From Sediminibacterium sp. (lineage in GTDB: Bacteria; Bacteroidota; Bacteroidia; Chitinophagales; Chitinophagaceae), in assembly GCA_007280515.1 (NCBI GenBank), contig QYPL01000001.1:1-49101 (forward strand): a stretch of 49,101 nucleotides of DNA. Reading direction: 5' to 3'. A program made the translations under genes and the position numbers. This document shows positions 35,276 through 43,601 of this stretch, in pieces; position 1 is the stretch's first letter; each line of letters starts with the position of its first letter. The notes under the pieces are model-generated. The model worked only from the letters and a program-made list of their open reading frames with translations. It did no database searches and had not been told where the DNA came from.

Positions 35276-36223
35276 ATGCGTAATGGTTACTATATACTAA
35301 TTTGCTGCTTTATTTTGGCTTGCGCCGAAAAAAAACCAGATTTAACAGGTAATACGCCCCTCAAAATTAACGACTTTAATAAAGTATTTAAAGCCGCTAG
35401 TTTACCCGTTTCTATTTCCGATTCCAATTTACACAAGTTTACAGATACTTTAATTATTGGTCGTAAGGCATTGGCTCAGTTTGTGCCAGACTCCATTGTT
35501 GAAAACATAGTAGGCATAAAAGATAAAAAAGCTTTCCTTCATCCTATTATTAGAATTGAAAAGGAAGAAGAATACTATTTATTGTTAAATGTGAGTCATC
35601 CCAAAAAACAAGAAATAGCCGTAGTGGTATTTAGTAAGAAAAATAAGTTCTTAGATTATAAAGTCATTACTGAATTCAATGATGAAAATAAGAGTTCTAA
35701 ACTATATGGAAAGAATTTAAATATTAACAAAGAGCCTTCTTTTTTAGTAGAAGAAAATAAATTAGCCGACGATAACTCTCTTACTTATGAAAAGAAAGGT
35801 TGGGCCTATACCGATAGTAGTTTTCGATTAATTTATTTCGACAGTAATAAAAAACCAGAAACTAAAAAAATACTTAACCCACTAGACACTATGTCTATGA
35901 TTAATACCTATAGTGGGGACTATGTAAGAGATGGTAAAAATTTTATTTCTATAAGAGACTACGCTGTTCAAAATAAATATCAATTTTTCCTGCATTTTGA
36001 AAAACAAAATGGCAGTTGCACAGGCGAATTAAAAGGTATACTTAACTTCACAAAAAACCAAGCAACCTATTTCGAAAAAGGCGACCCTTGTATTATTCAT
36101 TTTACCATACAAGGCAATGTTATCAATATTAAAGAAGATGGTAACTGCGGTAATCATCGCAATATGACCTGCTATTTTAATGATAGTTACGATAAAAAAA
36201 GAAAGGTTAAAAAGAAGAAATAA
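35276..36223 (+). CDS. Hypothetical lipoprotein
   Basis: 315 residues. It begins MRNGYYILICCFILACAEKKPD, a short signal peptide with a lipobox-like ILAC, so the mature protein should be anchored by lipid at Cys16. The rest is soluble, Lys/Asp/Asn-rich and mixed alpha/beta, with no motif I recognise. Two cysteine pairs near the C-terminus (NGSCTGELKG, GDPCIIHF, DGNCGNHRNMTCYF) could form disulfides in a beta-sandwich-like C-terminal domain, and the end is a basic run. It has its own promoter and is followed by a 106-nt gap before the phosphorylase-like gene. Function unknown. Confidence 0.7.
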   Translation: MRNGYYILICCFILACAEKKPDLTGNTPLKINDFNKVFKAASLPVSISDSNLHKFTDTLIIGRKALAQFVPDSIVENIVGIKDKKAFLHPIIRIEKEEEYYLLLNVSHPKKQEIAVVVFSKKNKFLDYKVITEFNDENKSSKLYGKNLNINKEPSFLVEENKLADDNSLTYEKKGWAYTDSSFRLIYFDSNKKPETKKILNPLDTMSMINTYSGDYVRDGKNFISIRDYAVQNKYQFFLHFEKQNGSCTGELKGILNFTKNQATYFEKGDPCIIHFTIQGNVINIKEDGNCGNHRNMTCYFNDSYDKKRKVKKKK

Positions 36224-36259
36224 TCCACAATCAAGCCCTAGAGCTAGTTCTTATCCACA
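36221..36259 (+). other. Two DnaA-box-like sequences
   Basis: TTATCCACA (36251-36259) is a perfect match to the strong DnaA box; TAATCCACA (36221-36229) differs at one base. They are 30 bp apart in the same orientation and lie in the gap between two genes. A single perfect box can occur by chance in AT-rich DNA, and no origin genes are near. Confidence 0.3.
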
Positions 36260-36329
36260 GTTTAATGTGTAATAATTACATTTTCTTCAAATACCATTAT
36301 ATTGCAGTCAAATAACCAAACCCGTTTGT

Positions 36330-37988
36330 ATGAGCTTTAGAAATTATCAAGTGCCTTATGCTATCAATGATCAATTCAAGAAAAAGGCAGCTTATTTTTC
36401 TATGGAATTTGCCATTCATCAACCCTTAAAAATATACAGTGGTGGCCTAGGTTTTTTAGCAGGCTCACACTTAAGAAGTGCTTTTGAATTAAACCAAAAT
36501 TTAATTGGTGTAGGTATATTATGGAAGTATGGTTACTATGATCAAGCCAGAAATCAAGACCAAACTTTACAAGTAACTTTTATGGAAAAAATGTATTCTT
36601 TCCTAGAAGATACAGGCATTAAATACCAAATACTTATTCATGACCATCCAGTATGGGTAAAGGCTTTTTATTTAGCCCCCAATACTTTTTGCAGTGCTCC
36701 CCTATTTTTATTAAGTACCGACTTACCTGAGAACGATTATGTTTCTCAAACCATCACACATCGTTTATATGATGCGAATGTAGCTACCAAGGTGGCTCAA
36801 TTTATTTTATTAGGCGTAGCAGGTGCAAAACTAATTGATGAATTAAATTTCAACCCGGAAGTATATCATTTAAATGAGGCCCATGGTTTTTCTGCAGCCT
36901 TTTATTTATTAAATAAATATAAGTCAATAGATGAAGTTAAAAAACGTTTAGTATTCACCACGCACACACCAGAAGAAGCAGGTAATGAAAAACACGATAT
37001 ATACCTCTGTCATAAAATGGGTTATTTCTGTGGCCTAAGTATGGATGAAGTAAGAAAATTAACAGGCATTCAGGATGACCAGTTCAATCACTCCTTAGCA
37101 GCCCTTCGTTTTGCAAGAAAAGCCAATGGCGTTTCTGAATTACACGGACATGTGAGTAGAGAATTATGGAGTAAGTATGATGGCATTTGCCCTATCACAC
37201 ATATTACCAATGCACAGAACTGGCGCTACTGGGCCGATAAACAATTATACCGCTTTGCAGAAAATCAAGATGAAGCCGGATTTGATGATCGTAAAATGTA
37301 TTTGAAAAAACGTGCTTTTGAAATAGTGGCCGATCAAACTGGAAAAGTATTTGACCCCAATGTACTCACCATTGTTTGGGCAAGACGTTTTGCAGGCTAT
37401 AAAAGAGCCGATTTCTTATCATGGGATATGAAGCGATTTGAGAAATTACTTGCTAATGCAAAATATCCAGTACAAATTATTTTTGCAGGTAAACCTTATC
37501 CAGTAGATCATCCTGCTATTTCTCAATTTAATAATTTAGTACACTTAAGCAAGAACTATCATAATGTAGCTGTATTAATTGGTTATGAATTAGGATTGAG
37601 CAAGAGAATGAAACAGGCTTCAGATGTTTGGTTGAATAATCCTCGAGTACCAAGAGAAGCTTCTGGAACAAGTGGCATGACGGCTGCTATGAATGGTGCC
37701 ATTAACTTTTCTACCGACGACGGATGGATTCCAGAATTTATTAATCATGGTAATAATGGGTTTGTGGTTCCTAAGGCCGACTATGCCAATCTGAGCACCC
37801 AACAACAAGACGATTACGATTTAGATGAACTCTATAAAATTCTAGAAGAACAAATTGTTCCTATGTACTATGACAACAGAGATACTTGGCGTGAGATTAC
37901 ACAAAATGGGATGAAGGATGTTCGTTTCCAATTTGACAGTAATAGAATGGCCGAAGAGTATTACGAGAAAATGTATAAAATAGATTAG
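36330..37988 (+). CDS. Alpha-glucan phosphorylase family protein (GT35) lacking the PLP lysine
   Basis: 552 residues. The order of GT35 motifs is intact: AAYFSMEFAIHQPLKIYSGGLGFLAGSH, FTTHTPEEAGNEKHD, HGHVSRELW, ITHITNAQNWRYW, TIVWARRFAGYKRADFL, IIFAGKPYPVDHP and DVWLNNPRVPREASGTSGM. In active phosphorylases the last motif continues with the lysine that binds pyridoxal phosphate (SGM-K-AA); here it is Thr451 (codon ACG at 37680-37682). The phosphorylase reaction needs PLP, so this protein may bind glucan without phosphorolysis or use another mechanism. It is also shorter than E. coli GlgP (~800). It may represent a Bacteroidota subgroup rather than a mutation. No glycogen synthase or branching gene is adjacent. 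Confidence 0.85.
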   Translation: MSFRNYQVPYAINDQFKKKAAYFSMEFAIHQPLKIYSGGLGFLAGSHLRSAFELNQNLIGVGILWKYGYYDQARNQDQTLQVTFMEKMYSFLEDTGIKYQILIHDHPVWVKAFYLAPNTFCSAPLFLLSTDLPENDYVSQTITHRLYDANVATKVAQFILLGVAGAKLIDELNFNPEVYHLNEAHGFSAAFYLLNKYKSIDEVKKRLVFTTHTPEEAGNEKHDIYLCHKMGYFCGLSMDEVRKLTGIQDDQFNHSLAALRFARKANGVSELHGHVSRELWSKYDGICPITHITNAQNWRYWADKQLYRFAENQDEAGFDDRKMYLKKRAFEIVADQTGKVFDPNVLTIVWARRFAGYKRADFLSWDMKRFEKLLANAKYPVQIIFAGKPYPVDHPAISQFNNLVHLSKNYHNVAVLIGYELGLSKRMKQASDVWLNNPRVPREASGTSGMTAAMNGAINFSTDDGWIPEFINHGNNGFVVPKADYANLSTQQQDDYDLDELYKILEEQIVPMYYDNRDTWREITQNGMKDVRFQFDSNRMAEEYYEKMYKID

Positions 37989-38007
37989 TACTTACTATAT
38001 AGGCTTA

Positions 38008-38664
38008 CTACAAAGAGTTTATAATTGCCAAGGCTTTAGTAGTCTCTGCTTCTATGACAGCATAATTTCTAGAAGCCAATACTTCTTCCTTTATTAGTTT
38101 ACTGCCCATGCCTACACCCACCACCCCTGCATTAAACCAAGCAGTTAAATTTTCTTTACTAGTATCAACTCCTCCCGTCACTAAAAAACTAAGTCTGGGA
38201 AATAAAGGTTTAATAGCAGTTACAAAACCTGGGCCTAAAACATTACCTGGAAATAATTTAATCAAATCACAACCAGCTACTTCAGCAATATGTATTTCAG
38301 TAGATGTCATACAACCAGGTATCCATAGTTTCTTATGCAAATAAGCAGCATCTGCAATGGATTGATCAAAGAATGGACTTATTAAAAAGTCGGCTCCTGC
38401 TTCTATAAAAGCCTCTGCCTGCTTTTGATTTTGAATAGTGCCAATGGCTAATACTAAATCGGGATAATTTTTATTTCTATGCGTTAATAATAATTTAAAA
38501 TTCTCCAATGCCTTAGGCCCTCTATTGGTGAATTCAATACATCTAATGCCTGCCACATATAAAGCTTTCACCATTTCTTTACATACTTCAATTTCATCAT
38601 GATAAAATAAAGGTAATAATTTTATCTTTTTTACATAAGCTTTCATTTGTTCTTCTGTCATCAT
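38008..38664 (-). CDS. eda: KDPG/KHG aldolase
   Basis: 218 residues. Class I aldolase that splits 2-keto-3-deoxy-6-phosphogluconate into pyruvate and glyceraldehyde-3-phosphate. It has the family (beta/alpha)8 pattern: LPLFYHDEIEVCKEMVKALYVAGIRCIEFTNRG, AIGTIQNQKQAEAFIEAGADFLISPFF, the Schiff-base lysine region CDLIKLFPGNVLG, and LVTGGVDTSKENLTAWFNAG. The ATG overlaps the stop of the upstream sugar kinase in ATGA, so they are co-translated as a kinase-aldolase pair for 2-keto-3-deoxygluconate use. Confidence 0.92.
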   Translation of the reverse strand: MMTEEQMKAYVKKIKLLPLFYHDEIEVCKEMVKALYVAGIRCIEFTNRGPKALENFKLLLTHRNKNYPDLVLAIGTIQNQKQAEAFIEAGADFLISPFFDQSIADAAYLHKKLWIPGCMTSTEIHIAEVAGCDLIKLFPGNVLGPGFVTAIKPLFPRLSFLVTGGVDTSKENLTAWFNAGVVGVGMGSKLIKEEVLASRNYAVIEAETTKALAIINSL

Positions 38665-39662
38665 AGCATACTATTTTTAATTTGTTCTAGGCTTTGTTCT
38701 GTAGCATCTCCTAATTCATATAATTTACCTACTGCTGCTGCAGCTGCAAAATTAATGATTTCATCTGGTGTATTATTATGGCGTATTCCATATATAAGTC
38801 CCGCCATAAAGCAATCACCCGTTCCCACTATATTTTTTACTTCATTCATATTATAAGTGGGTGACGTATAAAGATTATTTTTATTATACATGACTCCAAA
38901 ATAAGTTGCAGCTAACCTAAATGTATAGGCCATTGTATTTAACAAAGGAAACTGTTTTTTCAAGTTCAACATACTTTTATGTGCAGCTTCTACTAAATGT
39001 TCTTGAGTATAACCTTCGCTTGATTTAATAGTCGATTTAATTCCCAACATTTCTTCTACCGCCCAAAGATTACCCATTAAGACTGTACAATATTTTACTA
39101 ATCGAGTCATTACCTCAATAGGTGTTTTTCCGTATTGCCATAATTTAGCTCTGTAGTTTAAGTCAACGGAAATTGGAATGCCCAATTCAGTAGCGGCTAT
39201 TAAAGCTTCTTCACAAACATCCGTTGCATTTTGTGTTAGAGAGGCCGATATGGCAGAAAAATGAAACCAACTCACGTCTTTTAAAACTTCTTTCCAATCA
39301 ATGCTTCCTTTTTGAATACTTGCAAAGGAAGAATTATCTCTATCATATACTACCCCTGCATTTTTCATGTCTAATCCTGCGGCTAAGTAAAAGCAACCAA
39401 TTCGGTTACCAGAAAATTGAATAGCCGATGTATCAATATTTTTTTTAGCTAAATCACTAATAATAGTATCTGTTAAAAAATGAGAAGGCATGGCTGTTCC
39501 ATATTTTACAGGCATATCCCAGTTGGCTAATGCAGTGGCCACATTTAATTCAGCACCTCCTAAATAAAAGGGCGTATTTTGACTTTCTATATAATTAGTA
39601 CCCGAAGGGGGTGCGTAATGCAATAAAATTTCCCCAAAACAAAATACTTTATGGATACTCAT
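38661..39662 (-). CDS. kdgK: 2-keto-3-deoxygluconate kinase (PfkB family)
   Basis: 333 residues, ribokinase-like. The N-terminal GEILLHYAPP and YLGGAELNVATALANWD motifs bind sugar; the C-terminal signature NIVGTGDCFMAGLIYGI holds the catalytic Asp (GTGD for the usual GAGD). The immediate KDPG aldolase partner, overlapping by 4 nt, identifies the substrate as 2-keto-3-deoxygluconate, the point where hexuronate and gluconate breakdown meet. The upstream hexuronate genes are not here, so the pair is an isolated lower-pathway module. Confidence 0.88.
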   Translation of the reverse strand: MSIHKVFCFGEILLHYAPPSGTNYIESQNTPFYLGGAELNVATALANWDMPVKYGTAMPSHFLTDTIISDLAKKNIDTSAIQFSGNRIGCFYLAAGLDMKNAGVVYDRDNSSFASIQKGSIDWKEVLKDVSWFHFSAISASLTQNATDVCEEALIAATELGIPISVDLNYRAKLWQYGKTPIEVMTRLVKYCTVLMGNLWAVEEMLGIKSTIKSSEGYTQEHLVEAAHKSMLNLKKQFPLLNTMAYTFRLAATYFGVMYNKNNLYTSPTYNMNEVKNIVGTGDCFMAGLIYGIRHNNTPDEIINFAAAAAVGKLYELGDATEQSLEQIKNSML

Positions 39663-39797
39663 AGGTTGAAATATTGTTTTTCACCATTAGGCAAAAATTA
39701 GTATTCTGGTTTACTGTAAATTAATTATAAAAATCCATCTTAAGCAAGATTTAGGCCCTAATGTAAGTCTTCTATTAAAAATTCAACAATTAGTGCC

Positions 39798-39806
39798 TAT
39801 TTTTGT
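39798..39806 (+). promoter_or_regulatory. -7 element of ubiX
   Basis: TATTTTTGT is a perfect TAnnTTTG match, 9 nt before the ubiX ATG at 39816. No -33 TTTG visible. Confidence 0.5.
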
Positions 39807-39815
39807 TATTAGTAT

Positions 39816-40379
39816 ATGAACAAGATTGTAGTAGCCATCACAGGCGCCAGTGGCGCCATTTACGCTAAATGCTTATTAGATAGTTTAAGCCAAATGCCGG
39901 ACCAGATAGAGGCCGTGGGCATTGTTATGAGTGATAATGCAAAGATAGTTTGGGAGACAGAATTAGGCAATCAAGATTATAGTAAATACCCCTTTGATTT
40001 TTATCAAAAAAACGATTTTAACGCCCCCTTTGCCTCAGGATCGGCGCAGTATAATACCATGATTATTGTTCCTTGTAGTATGGGCACTTTAGGTCGTATT
40101 GCAAGTGGTATGAGCGATGATTTAGTGACTAGAGCTGCGGATGTTGTTTTAAAAGAAAGAAGAAAGCTCATACTCGTAGCACGCGAAACCCCCTATAATT
40201 TAATTCATATTAAAAATATGGAAACAATCACTTTAGCAGGTGGAATTATATGTCCGGCCACGCCTAGTTTTTATAGCAAGCCTCAAACTATTGAAGAAGT
40301 GGCTTACACTGTGGTGCACCGCATACTTGACTTAGCAGGACTTAAAGCAAGCAGTTATCGTTGGGGGAATAAACATTAA
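39816..40379 (+). CDS. ubiX: Flavin prenyltransferase UbiX
   Basis: 187 residues. It prenylates FMN to make the cofactor used by UbiD-type decarboxylases. The N-terminal IVVAITGASGAIYAKCLLDSL is the FMN-binding motif; the family marks FNAPFASGSAQYNTMIIVPCSMGTLGRIASGMSDDLVTRAADV and LVARETPYNLIHIKNM are all intact. No ubiD gene is nearby. A bidirectional terminator separates it from the convergent clpC. Confidence 0.93.
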   Translation: MNKIVVAITGASGAIYAKCLLDSLSQMPDQIEAVGIVMSDNAKIVWETELGNQDYSKYPFDFYQKNDFNAPFASGSAQYNTMIIVPCSMGTLGRIASGMSDDLVTRAADVVLKERRKLILVARETPYNLIHIKNMETITLAGGIICPATPSFYSKPQTIEEVAYTVVHRILDLAGLKASSYRWGNKH

Positions 40380-40434
40380 TATTATTACTAAAATTTTGAA
40401 ATTAAGTATAAACTTAGTTCGAAAGTTTTTCCAT

Positions 40435-40469
40435 AAAAAAAGGCCCCCTAATGTAGGAGGCCTTTTTAT
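40435..40469. terminator. Bidirectional intrinsic terminator between ubiX and clpC
   Basis: Stem AAAAAGGCCcCCT/AGGaGGCCTTTTT with a short loop, flanked by A's and T's. It serves the convergent ubiX (+) and clpC (-) genes. Confidence 0.88.
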
Positions 40470-40482
40470 TTTATAGTAAGAA

Positions 40483-43071
40483 TTAATCTTCTTTTGATTC
40501 TTTAGGAGCCTTTGGCGCTTTCTCTTTTTCCTTTTTTTGTAAAGTAAAAACAAGCTTATTATTTTCTTTATCTAAATCGCCCATTAAGGTATCGCCTTCT
40601 TTAACACTATGGTTTAAGATTTCTTCCGCTAGAGGGTCTTCAATATATTTTTGAATAGCTCTATGTAATGGTCTTGCTCCAAATTGAACATCATAGCCTT
40701 TGTCTGCAATAAATCCTTTAGCCTCTTCAGATAAAACTAAATTTAATTCTAAATTCACTAAACGACTTAAGACATTTTTCATGATGATGTCAATGATTAG
40801 GAAAATATTTTCCTTAGTCAATGAATTAAACACCACCACATCGTCTACTCTATTTAAAAATTCAGGAGAGAAAGTTCTCTTTAAAGCTTTTTCAATAACA
40901 GATCTATTGTTTTCGTCGGTTTGAAGCATCCGCGTAGCAGTGGCGAATCCTACCCCATCACCAAACTCTTTCAATTGACGAGCGCCAATATTAGAAGTCA
41001 TGATAATTAAAGTATTTTTAAAATCTACTTTTCTTCCCAAACCATCAGTTAAAATACCATCATCTAATACTTGTAATAAAATATTATAAATATCTGGATG
41101 TGCTTTTTCAATTTCGTCTAAAAGTATGACGCAGTAAGGCTTACGGCGTACCTTCTCCGTTAACTGACCACCTTCTTCATACCCTACATAACCTGGAGGC
41201 GCTCCAATTAAACGGCTTACAGAAAACTTTTCCATATACTCACTCATGTCAATTCTAATTAAAGAATCTTCTGAGTCAAATAAATTTCTGGCAAGTGCTC
41301 TCGCTAGCTCCGTTTTACCTACTCCTGTTGGACCTAAGAAAATAAAAGTACCAATAGGTTTTTTAGGGTCTTTCAGGCCTACTCTATTTCTTTGAATGGC
41401 TTTTACCACTTTTCCTAAGGCTTCGTCTTGTCCAATAACTTCGGTTTTCATTTCCTCCGTCATCTTTTTAAGCTTAGTCGTTTCTGCTTCCACCATTCTC
41501 TTCACAGGAATCCCAGTCATCATGCTTACTACTTCAGCAATATTTTCTTCATTGATAGGGAAACGCTTATTCTTACTTTCTTCTTCCCAAGTAGTTTTTG
41601 CTTTTTCTAAAGCCTCCCCTAATTTTTTCTCTGTATCTCTTAAATTAGCGGCTTCTTCAAAGCGCTGGCTTTTGACCACTCTATTTTTTTCGTTCTTAAC
41701 TTCTTCAATTTGTTTTTCTAAATCAACAATATCTAAAGGCACATTAATATTTTTCAAATGCACTCTTGCACCCACTTCATCTAATACATCAATGGCTTTG
41801 TCTGGAAGTAAACGGTCGGTCATATAACGGTCGCTTAATTTCACACAAGCTTCAATCGCTTCTTGATCGTATACGACGCTATGATAATCCTCGTATTTAG
41901 ATTTGATATTATTTAAGATAATAATAGTATCGGCTACACTTGGTGGCTCAATGATTACTTTTTGGAAACGTCTATCTAAGGCACCATCTTTTTCAATGTG
42001 CATACGATACTCGTCCAAAGTTGAAGCACCAATACATTGTAATTCTCCACGCGCTAAGGCTGGCTTAAAGATATTAGAAGCGTCTAATGAACCGCTTGCT
42101 CCACCTGCACCCACAATAGTATGTATTTCATCAATAAATAAAATAACGTCTCTATTTTTTTCAAGCTCATTCATAATGGCCTTCATACGCTCTTCAAACT
42201 GCCCTCTATATTTAGTACCAGCAACAAGTGCCGCTAAGTCTAAAGAAATAACACGCTTATCAAATAATACGCGGCTTACTTTTCTTTGCACAATACGAAG
42301 GGCTAAACCTTCAACAATGGCCGTCTTACCCACACCCGGTTCCCCTATTAAAATGGGATTATTCTTTTTTCTTCTACTTAAAATTTGACTTACTCTTTCT
42401 ATTTCTGCATCGCGACCTACAATGGGATCCAAAGAATCCATTTCTGCAAGCTTGGTAATATCACGACCAAAATTATCTAGTACCGGTGTTTTTGATTTAT
42501 TAGGACTAGCAGGTTTTGCTTTAGATGCAGCACCAAAGGCACCCGCACCGCCACCTCTTTTCTCTTCTTCAAATTCATCATCTCCTTCTTCTGGGAATTC
42601 TGCACTCGGAGGGTTAATAGGTTCAGATGAACTAGAACCTATCATACCTAATTCAGCCCTGAATAAATCATAGTCAATATCAAATTGATTTAAAATTTGA
42701 GTGGCTATGTTTTCTTTGTTTTTTAAGATGCTTAAAAGTAAGTGCTCTGTTTCTACCATCGGGCTTTTTAATGCCTTCGCTTCTAGTACCGTAACACGAA
42801 TTACTTTTTCAGCTTGCTTGGTTAAAGGCAAGCTATTAATATTAGCAACGTTTTTACCCGACTTATCCTTAACGGCTAATTCAATTTCTTTTCTTAATTC
42901 AGCTAAATTTACATTCAACTGCTTCAATACCTTTATGGCAGTATTTTCCTGGTCTCTTATAAGGCCTAGCATTAAATGCTCAGCGCCTATAAAGTCATTA
43001 CCTAATCTCAAAGCCTCTTCACGGCTATAAGAGATGATTTCCTTAACTTGTGTTGAAAAATTATTATCCAT
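40483..43071 (-). CDS. clpC: ATP-dependent Clp protease ATPase subunit ClpC
   Basis: 862 residues, class I Hsp100 unfoldase. N-terminal Clp-N repeats occupy residues ~1-145, followed by an acidic/Gly-rich linker (~150-190). AAA1 has Walker A GEPGVGKT (~244) and the pore/Walker B region [17 protein letters not shown] middle UVR-like segment ([24 protein letters not shown], ~455) marks ClpC rather than ClpA/ClpB. AAA2 has GPTGVGKT (~579) and [16 protein letters not shown]. The ClpP-docking loop VGF is in [12 protein letters not shown]. The C-terminus is Lys/Glu-rich. It unfolds damaged proteins for ClpP; clpP is not in this window. Confidence 0.95.
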   Translation of the reverse strand: MDNNFSTQVKEIISYSREEALRLGNDFIGAEHLMLGLIRDQENTAIKVLKQLNVNLAELRKEIELAVKDKSGKNVANINSLPLTKQAEKVIRVTVLEAKALKSPMVETEHLLLSILKNKENIATQILNQFDIDYDLFRAELGMIGSSSSEPINPPSAEFPEEGDDEFEEEKRGGGAGAFGAASKAKPASPNKSKTPVLDNFGRDITKLAEMDSLDPIVGRDAEIERVSQILSRRKKNNPILIGEPGVGKTAIVEGLALRIVQRKVSRVLFDKRVISLDLAALVAGTKYRGQFEERMKAIMNELEKNRDVILFIDEIHTIVGAGGASGSLDASNIFKPALARGELQCIGASTLDEYRMHIEKDGALDRRFQKVIIEPPSVADTIIILNNIKSKYEDYHSVVYDQEAIEACVKLSDRYMTDRLLPDKAIDVLDEVGARVHLKNINVPLDIVDLEKQIEEVKNEKNRVVKSQRFEEAANLRDTEKKLGEALEKAKTTWEEESKNKRFPINEENIAEVVSMMTGIPVKRMVEAETTKLKKMTEEMKTEVIGQDEALGKVVKAIQRNRVGLKDPKKPIGTFIFLGPTGVGKTELARALARNLFDSEDSLIRIDMSEYMEKFSVSRLIGAPPGYVGYEEGGQLTEKVRRKPYCVILLDEIEKAHPDIYNILLQVLDDGILTDGLGRKVDFKNTLIIMTSNIGARQLKEFGDGVGFATATRMLQTDENNRSVIEKALKRTFSPEFLNRVDDVVVFNSLTKENIFLIIDIIMKNVLSRLVNLELNLVLSEEAKGFIADKGYDVQFGARPLHRAIQKYIEDPLAEEILNHSVKEGDTLMGDLDKENNKLVFTLQKKEKEKAPKAPKESKED

Positions 43072-43166
43072 ATATTTATTTCGAGCTGTTACAAGAATAA
43101 CGAATATTTTTGACCTAAAGTATGTTAAGTATTACTTGTTTATCAACCTTTTATTCTTAAGCCCAT

Positions 43167-43565
43167 ATGCAATACAAAACCGAACTAAAAGAGAAATTTA
43201 CTGTTCTTACCATTCTCGAGAATAGTCTTAGTTCAAATCTCGTGCCAGAATTAGCCCAAATTATAGCAAAAATAGGTGCTGAAGCCCCTAAAAACCTGGT
43301 TTTGAACCTAGGCCAAGTGGCCCGCTGGGAGTTACCGGTAATTGCCCAATTAGCAGAAGGACAGGGCAGCTTCTATGAGAATAATACCTCATTTGTCATT
43401 TGTTGCCTGTCAGATAGCCTTCAGGACACCCTTGATTTGACCGATTATGCCGAAATATTGAACATGACCCCCACAGAATCAGAGGCTTGGGATATTATTC
43501 AGATGGAGGAAATTGAAAGGGAATTGTTGGATAGTGACGACATGGAGTTTTCGAACCAAGAATAG
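43167..43565 (+). CDS. STAS-domain-like protein
   Basis: 132 residues, no signal peptide. The pattern KFTVLTILENSLSSNLVPELAQIIAKIG, then NLVLNLGQV, then a helix and SFVICCLSDSLQDTLDLTDYAEILNMTPTESEAWDII resembles the STAS/anti-sigma-factor-antagonist fold (strand-helix-strand-helix). The conserved phosphorylatable Ser of SpoIIAA is not clearly present, as the expected D-(S/T) position reads QVARWE. The C-terminus is very acidic. It is divergent from clpC and 36 nt before dnaG. Function unknown; a small protein-interaction switch is plausible. Confidence 0.6.
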   Translation: MQYKTELKEKFTVLTILENSLSSNLVPELAQIIAKIGAEAPKNLVLNLGQVARWELPVIAQLAEGQGSFYENNTSFVICCLSDSLQDTLDLTDYAEILNMTPTESEAWDIIQMEEIERELLDSDDMEFSNQE

Positions 43566-43588
43566 CCTTATTTTCTCTTAAGATTAGT

Positions 43589-43597
43589 TATTTTCGC
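43589..43597 (+). promoter_or_regulatory. -7 element of dnaG
   Basis: TATTTTCGC, one mismatch from TAnnTTTGC, ending 4 nt before the dnaG ATG. This would put the transcription start at the start codon (leaderless), as for ccmE. Confidence 0.4.
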
Positions 43598-43601
43598 CTT
43601 C

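Noticed and set aside
41396..42388. Long plus-strand open frames (143 and 161 codons) inside clpC
   Set aside because: They are antisense to a fully conserved ClpC, have no recognisable motif or promoter, and are best explained as shadow frames.
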